A DNA stretch of 64,000 nt, from the NCBI GenBank assembly GCA_041389495.1, contig JAWKRT010000002.1, positions 1,178,001 through 1,242,000 of the forward strand, written 5' to 3'. Under the pieces are notes generated by a model. That model was not told where the DNA came from and made no database searches. It saw only the letters and a program-made list of their open reading frames with translations. Both the position numbers and the translations under genes were made by a program. The DNA comes from Myxococcota bacterium. Its GTDB lineage: Bacteria > Myxococcota_A > UBA9160 > UBA4427. Positions 24,269 to 32,995 of the stretch are shown here, piece after piece. Position 1 is the first letter of the stretch; every line of letters starts with the position of its first letter.

Positions 24269-25720
24269 TCAGCGGCGCACCGGACGGTAGCCGGCAGCTT
24301 CGAGCGTCTCGGCGCGCGGAAGGCCGCCCTCGCCCGCGACCGCGGCGGTCAGGAAGCGCGTCACGTAGAGGCGGGTCTCCTCGGGAATCAGCGAGCGATC
24401 GACGAGCGTCCAGTACGAGCGCTCGCTGAACGGGTCGTCGAGCTTCTTGAGCGCGCGCTGCACGCCGTTCTCGCCGTAGTTGTAGCCGGCGAGCGCGAGC
24501 AGCAGGGCGCTGCCGCTGAACTCGAAGGCGAGGTCCTGCAGGTAGTGCGCCGCGGCGCGCGTCGACTTCCCGGGGTCGAGCCGCTCGTCGATCTGCGCGT
24601 CGACGCGAAGGCCGTAGTGCCGCGCCGTCGCGGGCATGAACTGCCACAGCCCGACGGCGCCCGCGTGGCTGCCGGCCGTCGTCACGTAGCTGCTCTCGAT
24701 CAGCGCGAGGTAGTGGAGCAGGGCGGGCATGCGCGCGGCCTCGAGCTCGCGGCGCAGCATGGGAACGATGGGCCGCCCGCGCTCGAGCGCGCGCTCGAGC
24801 ACGCCGTACTCGACGCTCATGCGACGCGCGATCTGCGACGGGAGGCGGCTCGGGTAGCCGTCCGGGTCCTGGCGGAGCTCGCCGAGCACGACGCGGACCC
24901 ACTCGTCGATGCAGCCGTCGAGGCCGGGCGCATCGACGCGGTCGAGCGCGCAGCGCGCGGAGGCCGGCGCGCCGCGCGCCGCGGAGGGGCGAGGCGCGGC
25001 GGCCGACGCCGACGTCGACGTCGACGTCGCCCGGGCCTGCGGGTCGTCGCCGCGCGCCGCGGGCGTGCGCGTTCCCGCGTCCTCCGCGAGCGCGCGCTCG
25101 AACAGCGCGAACAGCGGCGGCGCGCCGTCCATGCCGTCGGCGATGCGCTCGATGCCGACGCGCAGCGCGTCGTGGCGCGGGACGTCGTCGAGGTAGCCCT
25201 CCTTGAAGAGCAGCCCCGCTGCGTGGCGGAGCTTCGTCTTCACGGCCTCGGCGTCGCCGGCCTCCGAGGCCGCGACGGCCTCGCGCGCGAGCGCGCGCGC
25301 CGCGTCGAGCACCGGGTCGTCGCCGGTGCGCCCGACGAGCAGCGCCACGAGCGCGGCGAGCAGCGCGACGGCGAGCGCCGCGCCCGCGCCGACGGCGATC
25401 GCGCGCGGCGACGCGCCCGACGGCGCGGCCTCGAGCACGAACACCACCTCGTCCGCGAGCTCGAGGCGGTCGCCCTCGTGCAGCAGCACGGGCTCCGCGC
25501 CGAGCGGCGTGCCGTTGAGCTTCGTGCCGTTGCTGCTGCCCGCGTCGTAGACCGTGTAGCGGCCGTCGTCGCGCGGGCGGAGCACGGCGTGGATGCGCGA
25601 CACGCGCGCGTAGTCGCAGGCGAGGTCGCAGGCCGCGTCGCGCCCGATGCGCATCTCGCCGCGCAGCGTCGTCGCGCCGCGTCGCTTGCCGTCGCGAAGC
25701 TCGACGAGGCGCATCGACAT
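24269..25720 (-). CDS. FHA domain fused through a membrane helix to a lytic transglycosylase
   Basis: A 483-residue protein with three parts. Residues 1-95 form an FHA domain with IGRDAACDL (25-33), SRIH (41-44) and GSSNG (61-65). Residues about 104-130 are a membrane helix. Residues about 325-440 form an SLT-type lytic transglycosylase domain with catalytic E342 in LALIESSYVTTAGS, then GAVGLWQFMPATARHYGL and the downstream AGYNYGENGV. The topology would place the phosphothreonine-binding part in the cytoplasm and the peptidoglycan-cleaving part in the periplasm. Other T6SS rely on separate or borrowed peptidoglycan hydrolases (MltE in enteroaggregative E. coli, TagX in Acinetobacter). Here cell-wall opening seems built into the phospho-switch. 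It starts 12 bases after the lipoprotein stop. Confidence 0.88.
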   Translation of the reverse strand: MSMRLVELRDGKRRGATTLRGEMRIGRDAACDLACDYARVSRIHAVLRPRDDGRYTVYDAGSSNGTKLNGTPLGAEPVLLHEGDRLELADEVVFVLEAAPSGASPRAIAVGAGAALAVALLAALVALLVGRTGDDPVLDAARALAREAVAASEAGDAEAVKTKLRHAAGLLFKEGYLDDVPRHDALRVGIERIADGMDGAPPLFALFERALAEDAGTRTPAARGDDPQARATSTSTSASAAAPRPSAARGAPASARCALDRVDAPGLDGCIDEWVRVVLGELRQDPDGYPSRLPSQIARRMSVEYGVLERALERGRPIVPMLRRELEAARMPALLHYLALIESSYVTTAGSHAGAVGLWQFMPATARHYGLRVDAQIDERLDPGKSTRAAAHYLQDLAFEFSGSALLLALAGYNYGENGVQRALKKLDDPFSERSYWTLVDRSLIPEETRLYVTRFLTAAVAGEGGLPRAETLEAAGYRPVRR

Positions 25721-25732
25721 CGGAGGCGCGCG

Positions 25733-26620
25733 CTAGCGGAGCCGCAAGCAGACGTCGAGCTCGTCGACGCCGCCCGCGCCGACGTCGGCGGCGGCCGAGG
25801 AGACGAGACGCGCGCGGCTGCCCGACGGGAGCACGTCCGTCACGCGCGCGCGGCCGAGCAGCGCGTCGCCGCGGAGCACGTGCGCGATGGCGCCCACCTC
25901 GATGCCGTCGCTGCTCCCCTGGTTGAGCTCGAGCACGAGCGCGCCCGCTGCGTCGCGCTCGACCGCGAGCAGCAGGAGGCGCGACGCGGGGTCGCACGCC
26001 GGCGGTGTGTCGGCGGCGGCCTCGGACGGTGCGGCCTCGGGAACGGGCGTCGGGGGTGTCGTCGTCGTCGGCGGCGGCGTCGTCGTCGGGCGGCGCACCG
26101 CGCGATCGGGCGACAGCGGCTCGATCGTGGCCTTGATGTCCCAGTCGCCGCGCTCGGCCGCGCCGTCCGCGGCCGCGACGCGCAGCGCATAACGTCCGGC
26201 CGCGAGGCGCTCGTGGAGGAGCTTGGTCGTGCTCCGCCGCGACCACTCGCCCGACGCCCGCGTCGCACCGCTCTCGTCGACGACGTCGACGCGAAGCGGT
26301 GCGAGCTCGGCAGGGGCGACGACGTCGACGCGCAGATCGCCCGCGCGGTCGAGCGCGATCGCATAGCAGGCGGGACAGCCGCCGTCGGCGCAGAGCGACT
26401 CGCTCGCGTAGTGGCCGAGCGCGAGCGCCGGGCAGCCGGGCTCGCCGGGCGCGTCGCCGCCGCCGGTGATGATGCTCGGCTTCGGCATCCAGGACTCGAC
26501 GACCGCCATCCAGGCCTGCATCTGCGCACACCCCGCGGCGGTCGCGGCGGCGCACGCCGCGACGGCGAGGGCGAGACGGCGGAGGCGGCGAGCGCGCGCG
26601 TTCGAGGGCGGGAGAGTCAT
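25733..26620 (-). CDS. T6SS-linked lipoprotein with two beta domains
   Basis: A 295-residue lipoprotein whose ATG overlaps the tssM stop. The signal peptide ends in a lipobox ATAAGC with Cys 31 as lipid site and Ala at +2, suggesting the outer membrane. A first beta domain (about 55-180) contains RAGDLRVDVVAPAELAPLRV and AAGRYALRVAAADG, similar in style to pre-peptidase or PEGA modules. A Thr/Pro linker (about 188-215) follows, then a small domain with LNQGSSDGIEVGAIAHVLRG and GRARVTDVLPSGS that resembles the C-terminal domain of FlgT-like proteins. It does not match TssJ, which is present elsewhere in the operon. A periplasmic partner of TssM or the transglycosylase is plausible. Confidence 0.7.
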   Translation of the reverse strand: MTLPPSNARARRLRRLALAVAACAAATAAGCAQMQAWMAVVESWMPKPSIITGGGDAPGEPGCPALALGHYASESLCADGGCPACYAIALDRAGDLRVDVVAPAELAPLRVDVVDESGATRASGEWSRRSTTKLLHERLAAGRYALRVAAADGAAERGDWDIKATIEPLSPDRAVRRPTTTPPPTTTTPPTPVPEAAPSEAAADTPPACDPASRLLLLAVERDAAGALVLELNQGSSDGIEVGAIAHVLRGDALLGRARVTDVLPSGSRARLVSSAAADVGAGGVDELDVCLRLR

Positions 26621-29600
26621 CGCGGAGGGCTTCCTAGTGAGGAGGGGGGCGGACGGTGCTGCAGGGCGCGGAGCGTCTGCGCGCCCTGCGCCACGTACTC
26701 GAGCTCGATCGACGCGCCCGACTCCGGGTAGTCGAGGCGCCACCGGTAGCGGTCGCGCGACACCGGACGCGCCTCGTTCAGGAAGTCGGGGAACGCGAAG
26801 GGGCCTGCGTAGCGCAGGCGCGGCCGCAGCTCGACCTCGTCGTTGTTCGCGTCGAGGCCGACGACGCGCAGCTCGAGCGCATTGCAGTCGGGCGACCACA
26901 GGAAGCGGTGCGGGCGGCGCCCGCCCTCCGTGTACACGAAGGCCGGCTGCGGGTCGCTGCACGTGAGCCGCAGCTCGCGCCGCGCGACCTTGACGCTTCC
27001 GCGCGTCGTCGTCGCGGGGATGCCCTCCATCACCACTGGCACGCGCGCGCCCGTCTCGAGCATCCGCACGATCGTCCCGGCGCGGTCGAGCCAGGCCGCG
27101 GCGTCGGCGCCGAAGGGGACTGCGCGATCGGCGATCACGGGGATCGCGCCCTGATCGCCCCAGAAGAGGCCGAGGTCGTCGTCGAGGAACTTCGCGAGCG
27201 CGCCGCCGCGGCCGTACAGCTCGAGCATGCCCTGCGTGTCGAGCTGCCCGCGGTCGAAGCGATCGGCGATGCGGGCGCGCCAGGCGGGCTCGAGGCCGCG
27301 CAGCGACGACGCGAGCACGTGCGAGGCGCCGTCGAGCACGGGCATCGACAGGATGGAGCGCAGCTTCGCGGCCGATGCGGCGTCGCCCGTCGCGGGCACG
27401 AGGTCGCGCACGGCGAGCAGCGCCTTGCGGAAGGAGGTCTCGCCCGGCTGCGCCATCGCGCGCGCGAGGTCGAGCGCGAGCGCCGGGTTCTCCGACGCGC
27501 TCGCGACCTCGGCGCCGACCTGCTCGAGCAGCGCGAGGTAGCCGGGCCAGGGCGCCTGCGCTTCCTCCTCGTCGGCCGGCTCCGTGCGGTGCACGGCCGC
27601 GACGACGTCGATCCACGCGGGCGGCGCGCCGTCGCGCGGCAGCGCCACCGCCGTGTTCTCGTGGATGGCGTCGACGAGGCGCACGTAGCCCGAGCCCTTC
27701 ACGTTCGCCTCGGCGCGCGGCGGCATCGGCGTCGCGTGGAGGAAGCGGCGCCAGCGCTCGTCGTAGCCGGTGACGTAGGCGCGCCGGAACGCCGCGACGC
27801 GCTCGGTGGAGGAGCCCGTCGCGTCGACGGCGCGGACGAGCGTCGAGACGATGCCCTCCCAGCCGCGGCGCGTGTACGGCCCGCTGACGGCGGGCGCGTC
27901 CTCGCCGGCGGGCACGCCGAGCGCGGCGTACGTCACCGCGGGGTAGAGCTTCGTGCGCTCGGCCCACCCGTTGAAGCGCTCGATGTCGAGCAGCTCGCGC
28001 GCGGTCTCGGAGACGAGCTCCGACTCGCTGCGCGCGCGCTCCTTGCGCTCCTCGGGCGCGATCCACCCGGCGAACGCCGCATAACATCGGTCGAAGGCGT
28101 CGCGGCCCGACGTCGCGACCGGCGCGTAGGCGGCGATGCGCGGCTCGGGCGCGTCCGCGCTCGCGACGGCGCCCGCGTGCAGCCACGCGACGTCCTGCGC
28201 GAGGCTCGCGAGCGCCTCGAACGCGCCGTCGTCCGCGCCGCGCACGCCGCCGCGAAGGCGCGCCTTCGCCGGCGCCTCGAACTCGCGGCCGAAGGCCCAG
28301 AGGAACGTCGTGCGCGCGCGCGCGAGACCGGCGTCGAGGTTCGCGCCGAGCCCGCCCGTCTGCAGCACGGTGCGCTCGCCCTCCGCGCCCGCGATCGCGG
28401 CGCGCAGCTCGTCGAGCAGCTCGACGTTCGAGGAGCCGGCGGCCGCGAGCCGCGCCGTGCGCGAGAGCTCGCGCAGCGCGCCGAGGTTCTCGGTGAACGA
28501 CACGCCCCACCAGGCCGCGAGCAGCACGAACACGGTCGCGGCGAGCGCATGGAGGAGGCGGCGGCCGCGCGGGCTCGTGGAGTCGAGGGGCAGGGCGAGC
28601 GCCTCGTCGCCGAGCACGATCTCGTCCGAGAACAGGTCGCGCGTGAACAGGCCGCCCTCGCCGAAGCTCCCGGCGACGTCGTGCTGCGCCCACGCGTGGC
28701 CGAGCCGCTGCAGCTGCGGGGAGAGCGTCGTGCCCTCGCGGCGCGCGCTCGTGAGGTAGACGCCGCGCAGGAAGGGCATCTCGTCGTACGACGACGGCGC
28801 GAACGCGGCGGCGACGAAGTCGGTGACGGCGTCGGCGACCGCCGCGAGCTCCTGCGGAAAGGCGTACAGGCGGCGGCGCCGCGCGGCGTCGGGCTCGCGC
28901 GCGACGAGCCCGGGCACGAGCGTCTCGAAGCGCGCGACGAGCGGCGCGAGGCCGCGCGCGACCGTCTCGCGCGGGTGCGCGAGCTCGCGCTCGTCGTTCG
29001 TGAAGCCGAGCGCCTCGGCGAGCCGCGCGCCGGGCAGGTGGCCCGCCGTCTCGACGAAGCCCTCGATCGCGTCGCACTTCGTGACGACCACGTACACGGG
29101 CGCGCCGACGTGCAGCGTGTCCTCGATCTCGTTCAGGCGTCGCCGCGTCGCGAGCGCGAGCTGCTCGAGCTCGCCGGCCGAGCGCGAGAGCAGCGACGTC
29201 GCCGACACGGCGAGCACGATGCCGTTGATGGGGACGGACGAGCGCTGCCGCCGCACGAGGCGCAGCAGCGCGCGCCACTCGCGCGCCGCTTCCTCGTCGT
29301 CGCCGAGCAGGTAGCGGCCGGCCGTGTCGATCGCGACGGCCTGGTTCGCGAGCCACCACTCGCACGTCGCGGTCGGGCCGCGGCCGCGCCCGTGCGCGAA
29401 CTTGGCCGGGAGGTCGAGGCCGCTGGCGCCGAGCAGCGCGCTCTTCCCGCTGCCGGGCTCGCCGACGACGAGCAGCCACGGCAGCTCGGCCGCGCCCGCC
29501 TCGCCGATGCGCGACGAGCGGATGTCGTCGACCGCGCGCGCGACCGCCTCGTGGACGCGCGCCTCGGCCGTTCCCGCGGCGGGCGCCGGCGCGTCGCCGC

Positions 29601-29841
29601 CGTCGCGATCGTCGATGCCGCGCCCGAGCCGGTCCGCGCGCTCGCGCGCGAAGACCGTGCGCCAGAACGCGACGAGCAGCGCGGCGAGCGTGAGGAAGAG
29701 CGCGACGACCACGGCGACGAGCCAGTCGCCGATCAGCAGGTAGCCGGCGACGCCGAGCAGCACGACCGCGAGCACGCAGACGAGCGGGATCGCGACCTTC
29801 GGCTGGGCGACGGCCTTCAGCCACGCCGGGGCCTTCGGCAT
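26617..29841 (-). CDS. tssM: T6SS membrane-complex protein TssM (IcmF)
   Basis: A 1074-residue TssM. Two membrane helices at about 17-37 and 39-60 precede a cytoplasmic domain with an intact Walker A GEPGSGKS (127-134), DTAGRYLLGDDEEAA and the TKCDAIEGF guanine-type motif. A third membrane helix is near residue 430, followed by the large periplasmic part (GWERV-type helices, RRGWEGIVSTLVRAVD) ending in the C-terminal beta domain (TEGGRRPHRFLWSPDC, LDYPESGASIELEY) that contacts TssJ. TssM with TssL and TssJ forms the trans-envelope channel. It starts 2 bases after the tssL stop and overlaps the next gene by 4 bases. Confidence 0.96.
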   Translation of the reverse strand: MPKAPAWLKAVAQPKVAIPLVCVLAVVLLGVAGYLLIGDWLVAVVVALFLTLAALLVAFWRTVFARERADRLGRGIDDRDGGDAPAPAAGTAEARVHEAVARAVDDIRSSRIGEAGAAELPWLLVVGEPGSGKSALLGASGLDLPAKFAHGRGRGPTATCEWWLANQAVAIDTAGRYLLGDDEEAAREWRALLRLVRRQRSSVPINGIVLAVSATSLLSRSAGELEQLALATRRRLNEIEDTLHVGAPVYVVVTKCDAIEGFVETAGHLPGARLAEALGFTNDERELAHPRETVARGLAPLVARFETLVPGLVAREPDAARRRRLYAFPQELAAVADAVTDFVAAAFAPSSYDEMPFLRGVYLTSARREGTTLSPQLQRLGHAWAQHDVAGSFGEGGLFTRDLFSDEIVLGDEALALPLDSTSPRGRRLLHALAATVFVLLAAWWGVSFTENLGALRELSRTARLAAAGSSNVELLDELRAAIAGAEGERTVLQTGGLGANLDAGLARARTTFLWAFGREFEAPAKARLRGGVRGADDGAFEALASLAQDVAWLHAGAVASADAPEPRIAAYAPVATSGRDAFDRCYAAFAGWIAPEERKERARSESELVSETARELLDIERFNGWAERTKLYPAVTYAALGVPAGEDAPAVSGPYTRRGWEGIVSTLVRAVDATGSSTERVAAFRRAYVTGYDERWRRFLHATPMPPRAEANVKGSGYVRLVDAIHENTAVALPRDGAPPAWIDVVAAVHRTEPADEEEAQAPWPGYLALLEQVGAEVASASENPALALDLARAMAQPGETSFRKALLAVRDLVPATGDAASAAKLRSILSMPVLDGASHVLASSLRGLEPAWRARIADRFDRGQLDTQGMLELYGRGGALAKFLDDDLGLFWGDQGAIPVIADRAVPFGADAAAWLDRAGTIVRMLETGARVPVVMEGIPATTTRGSVKVARRELRLTCSDPQPAFVYTEGGRRPHRFLWSPDCNALELRVVGLDANNDEVELRPRLRYAGPFAFPDFLNEARPVSRDRYRWRLDYPESGASIELEYVAQGAQTLRALQHRPPPSSLGSPPR

Positions 29842-29843
29842 CG

Positions 29844-30506
29844 TCAGCCGCCCGCCGGCAGCGCGACGCCGCTCGCGACCCAGCGCAGCACGCCCCAGAG
29901 CAGTGCGAAGAGCCCGACCGCCGCGGCCGCCCAGCCCGCACCGATGCGCGCGACGGCGCCGCCGCGCGCCGGGCGCAGGTCGACCTCGACCTCGTAGGCC
30001 GCGGGCGCGAGCGGCGTCACCGCGCTCGCGTCGACGGCGCGCCCGGCGACGCGCAGCTGCTCGAGCTGGTGGCGGAGGATCTCCTGGCGCTGCGCGTCGT
30101 GGCCCGCCCACTGGCCCTGGAAGCCGAACGCGAGGCAGAGCGCGAAGACCTCGCGTGCGTCGCTCTCGTCGGGGCGCAGCAGGGCGAGTCGCTCGTAGAA
30201 CTCGTTGCCGGCGCGCTGGGTGCGGAAGAGCTGCTGCTGCAGCGGCTCCTGCGCCCACGCGTCGTGCCCGGCCCACGCCGTCAGCAGCACCAACTCGTCC
30301 GCGAACGCGACGAGCGCGAAGCGCGCGGCCTCGACCTGCGCGGCGTCGAGGCCCTCGGCGGACGCGCGGCTCGCGAGCTGCTCGAGCAGCGCGGTGAGCT
30401 GCGCGCGCAGCGCGGACGGCGCGGGGCGCGTCGCCTCCGGCGCCGACGCGAACAGCACGACGGCCGAGACGAAGTCGCACGCGATGCGGCCGAGGGGCGC
30501 GGCCAC
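29844..30506 (-). CDS. tssL: T6SS membrane-complex protein TssL (DotU/IcmH), short form
   Basis: A 220-residue TssL with the DotU cytoplasmic domain (ARFALVAFADELVLLTAWAG, GNEFYERLALLRPDE, FGFQGQW) and one membrane helix near the C-terminus (WAAAAVGLFALLWGVLRW). It lacks the peptidoglycan-binding OmpA-like extension of evolved TssL, so anchoring to the cell wall must come from another protein. The start is a GTG at 30506, 3 bases after the tssK stop. TssL bridges the TssM channel and the TssK baseplate adaptor. Confidence 0.95.
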   Translation of the reverse strand: MAAPLGRIACDFVSAVVLFASAPEATRPAPSALRAQLTALLEQLASRASAEGLDAAQVEAARFALVAFADELVLLTAWAGHDAWAQEPLQQQLFRTQRAGNEFYERLALLRPDESDAREVFALCLAFGFQGQWAGHDAQRQEILRHQLEQLRVAGRAVDASAVTPLAPAAYEVEVDLRPARGGAVARIGAGWAAAAVGLFALLWGVLRWVASGVALPAGG

Positions 30507-30509
30507 GCC

Positions 30510-31844
30510 TCAGCTTCCGCCGGTCACGACGTAGAGGCGCACGTCGGCGCTCTCCACCTTCGGCAGGCTCAGCGCGAAGTCGAAGTCGTCGCGCACGCGC
30601 TTCCAGTTCTCGTGGTGCGCATCGAGGCGGAAGTACTCGAAGCCCGGCGTCGCCGCGATCTCGAGCGGCGCCGACGCCATGTGCTCGATCGGCAGCGTGT
30701 CCTTCGAGAGCAGCAGGGCGACGCGCACGTCGCCGAGCGCGCCGAGCTTCGCGGCGAGCACGCGGTCGACGAGCTCCTTGCGCTCGAGGCTCGCCTTCAC
30801 GCCGAGGTAGAACTGGTGGTGCGGGTCGACGCGATCGGTGTTGAGGTCGGTCGTGAGGTAGACCTTCTTCTCCGCGTCGTACGGCATCGCGAGCGCCTCG
30901 TAGCTCGTGGGCACGGCCGACGAGAGGCGCGCCTCGACGAAGTCGAGCAGCGCGCCGAAGCAGCGCACCGGGTCGTCGTGGGCGTAGACGGGCAGCTCGG
31001 CCGGCTCGTCCGCGTGGAAGGCGGCGAGCGCGCCGGCCGCCTCGACGAGCACGGTGTAGAGCTCGTAGGGCCGCGTGTGCCCGGTCGAGAGCACGTGGCG
31101 CAGCAGCGGCGCGAGGCGCGCGAGCGTGTAGCGCATCCACAGCCGCGGCAGGTCGCCGACGCCCGTGCCCGCGGTGCGGGCCGCGACGACGCGCGCCTTC
31201 GCGGCGATCTGCGAGACGACCTCCTGGATGCGGTCGTGCAGCGGCGCCCACGCCTGCACGGCGACGAGCGGCGGGCCGACCTCGGGCGCGAGCGCGAAGG
31301 GCCGCGCGATCTCGCCGGTCGCGACGACGTCGCAGAGCCGGAACGCGTCGTGGCGCTCGAGCTCGGACTCCTCGCCCGACAGCAGGAGCCGCAGGCTCGG
31401 GCGCAGCTGCTCGACGGGCTCGCCCGCGCCGCCGCGCGCGAGGTCGGGCAGCTCGCTCTCGACGAGCTCGAAGCGCGCGTCGCGCCGCGCGGCGCCCGGC
31501 GTCTGCACGCTCGGCTCGTTCGTCGCGACGCGCGGAAGCGCGAGGTAGACGGTCGTGCGCTCGGCGGTCGCGTCGAACTCGCGCGCGGGCAGCGACGCGG
31601 CGCCCGGATACGACACGAACGTCCCGTCCGGCAGGATCGCCTCGAGCCGCAGCAGCTCGACGCGGTGGGCCGACAGCGCCTCCTCGTTCACCTCCACCTG
31701 CACGACGCCCCAGTGGAACGGATCGATCGCGCTCGCGTGCCGCCGCATCCGCTCGAGCAGGAACAGGTCGTGATGCTGGAAGTGGTGAGGGCGCAGGAAC
31801 ATGCCCTCGGTCCAGGCCACGGAGTGGTGTCGCAGCGGCGCCAT
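30510..31844 (-). CDS. tssK: T6SS baseplate-membrane adaptor TssK
   Basis: A 444-residue TssK with the family N-terminus SVAWTEGMFLRPHHFQHHDLF, the central FVSYPGAASLPAREF region and the C-terminal receptor-binding head ending in a beta-rich LRLYVV strand. TssK trimers link the TssFG wedges to the TssL and TssM cytoplasmic parts, in the way phage receptor-binding proteins sit on a baseplate. Length and motifs are canonical. It lies 34 bases downstream of tssJ and begins the tightly packed tssK-tssL-tssM run. Confidence 0.97.
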   Translation of the reverse strand: MAPLRHHSVAWTEGMFLRPHHFQHHDLFLLERMRRHASAIDPFHWGVVQVEVNEEALSAHRVELLRLEAILPDGTFVSYPGAASLPAREFDATAERTTVYLALPRVATNEPSVQTPGAARRDARFELVESELPDLARGGAGEPVEQLRPSLRLLLSGEESELERHDAFRLCDVVATGEIARPFALAPEVGPPLVAVQAWAPLHDRIQEVVSQIAAKARVVAARTAGTGVGDLPRLWMRYTLARLAPLLRHVLSTGHTRPYELYTVLVEAAGALAAFHADEPAELPVYAHDDPVRCFGALLDFVEARLSSAVPTSYEALAMPYDAEKKVYLTTDLNTDRVDPHHQFYLGVKASLERKELVDRVLAAKLGALGDVRVALLLSKDTLPIEHMASAPLEIAATPGFEYFRLDAHHENWKRVRDDFDFALSLPKVESADVRLYVVTGGS

Positions 31845-31878
31845 GTCGAGCTCCCGAGTCCGTCGCTCTCCGCGCGAC

Positions 31879-32391
31879 TCAGTCGAGGTAGAGGTCGCGC
31901 GCGGTGAGGTGCAGGCGCGGCGTGAAGAAGAACGAGCAGCGCGCGGGCACCACCTGGCGGCGCGAGCCCTCCGGATCGCCGGGCGCGCGGTAGTAGTCGG
32001 CGATCACGCCGAGGTGCTGCGTCTCGCCGGGGAAGAGCTTCTCGAACCTGCGTCCCTGCTCGCCCGGGCCGAGCGCGAGCTGCGCGGGGCGCGACAGCAT
32101 GCCCGTGCCCTCGACACCGGCGAGCAGGTCGTCGACGGGCGTCTCCTCGAACACCGCGCTGCTCGACAGCGGGAACACGAAGACGGTGACGGGGTGCGAC
32201 TGCTCGTTGTAGAGGTTGAGGTCGGCATCCGCGTCGAGCCGCAGGCAGGCCGAGCGGGGCTCGGCTCCCCCCGTCGCGCAGCCCGCGAACGCGGCCGCGA
32301 CGAGCGCCGCGAGGCCCACGGCCGCGCGGCCGCGCGACCCGTGCGGGGCGGCGGCCGGCCGCGGCCGCCGAGAGCGCCATCCATCGAGCAC
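31879..32391 (-). CDS. tssJ: T6SS outer-membrane lipoprotein TssJ
   Basis: A 170-residue lipoprotein. Residues 1-38 contain a signal peptide with lipobox AFAGC. The mature part has the TssJ pattern: DADLNLYNEQSHPVTVFVFPLSS, then FEETPVDDLLAG, a PGEQG loop, and LGVIADYYRAPGDP near the end, the transthyretin-like sandwich that binds the C-terminal domain of TssM. The start was set at GTG 32391 because a GGGGGAGG stretch ends a few bases upstream and the resulting signal peptide has normal length; the frame is open further up to 32514 with Arg-rich sequence. It is the first gene of the - strand T6SS operon, so the promoter should lie in 32392-32560. Confidence 0.9.
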   Translation of the reverse strand: MLDGWRSRRPRPAAAPHGSRGRAAVGLAALVAAAFAGCATGGAEPRSACLRLDADADLNLYNEQSHPVTVFVFPLSSSAVFEETPVDDLLAGVEGTGMLSRPAQLALGPGEQGRRFEKLFPGETQHLGVIADYYRAPGDPEGSRRQVVPARCSFFFTPRLHLTARDLYLD

Positions 32392-32692
32392 CGGCACCTC
32401 CCCCCGCCATTGCGGCGCGTGATCGCGCCTCGCGGCCGCGTCGCGTGGCCGTGCCGCGGCGCGGAGGCGCTCGTCCCGCCGCGGGCCGACGCGACTCGCA
32501 ACTGCGCGAGCCAAGGCAGCGGGATGGAGCCTATCACGCGAGGAGACGGGGAGGGCGCACGCCGCGCGCGGGGCGGGGGCCGAGCGGCCCGCCCGCCATG
32601 CCGGGCGGCGCGATGCGGCCGCGCGCGACGCGGGCGGGCCGCATCGCGCGCACCCGCGGAGCCGCCTCGCGCCGCTCCCGCCGACCCGCCCC

Positions 32693-32771
32693 GAGCGCGC
32701 GCGGCCCTGTCGCGGAGCGCGCGCGGCCCCGTCGCGGAGCGTGCGCGGCCCTGTCGCGGAGCGCGCGCGGG
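32693..32771. repeat. 22-bp tandem repeat, about 3.6 copies
   Basis: Copies at 32693-32714, 32715-32736 and 32737-32758, with a partial copy at 32759-32771. Each begins GAGCGCGCGCGG or GAGCGTGCGCGG and ends GTCGCG; copies differ at one or two positions. There are no unique spacers, so it is a simple tandem array and not CRISPR. It lies between divergent genes, within reach of both promoters. Confidence 0.85.
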
Positions 32772-32794
32772 CGAGCGCGCCGCCGGATCCGCGC

Positions 32795-32800
32795 TATACC
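32795..32800 (+). promoter_or_regulatory. Possible -10 element of the helicase transcript
   Basis: TATACC stands out in GC-rich surroundings just after the tandem repeat and matches 4 of 6 bases of TATAAT. No convincing -35 box is found 16-18 bases before it. If used, it would give a leader of about 190 bases before the helicase ATG. Confidence 0.3.
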
Positions 32801-32946
32801 CCCGCCGTCCGCGAGCCGATGGGGCTCGCGCGAGGCGAACAACAGGACCCGCGCGCCGGCTCTCGCCGGCCCCTCCCCAGGGTCGCGTCGCCCAACACTC
32901 CTTCTTTCCCTTCGCTGTTGTCGGGGCAAGAACGTCGCGGCCGTGC

Positions 32947-32969
32947 CGCGCGCGAGAGACTCGCGCGTG
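32947..32969 (+). promoter_or_regulatory. Hairpin in the helicase leader
   Basis: CGCGCGA (32949-32955) pairs perfectly with TCGCGCG (32961-32967) across a GAGAC loop and can extend by a G-T and a C-G pair. It sits about 30 bases before the helicase start codon. DEAD-box helicase genes of the cold-shock type are often controlled through structured leaders, so this may be regulatory. Confidence 0.35.
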
Positions 32970-32995
32970 CGGGCCGTGGAGCACCGTTTCCAAGA

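Larger units (their letters stand above)
32392..32995. other. 604-base intergenic region between tssJ and the helicase gene
   Basis: This is the only long stretch without a credible gene. Open frames here on both strands are Arg/Ala/Pro-rich and lack family resemblance. It should contain the promoter of the - strand T6SS operon and that of the + strand helicase. The part nearest tssJ is ordinary GC-rich sequence. A 22-bp tandem repeat occupies 32693-32771. From about 32820 to 32995 the composition is less GC-biased, with pyrimidine tracts (CTCCTTCTTTCCCTTC at about 32901), and it probably forms the helicase leader. No RNA gene was recognised. Confidence 0.6.

Noticed and set aside
25733..26620. 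Calling this lipoprotein TssJ
   Set aside because: It lacks the TssJ pattern, and a clear TssJ exists at 31879-32391.
32693..32771. CRISPR array
   Set aside because: Units are directly adjacent without spacers; a simple tandem repeat.
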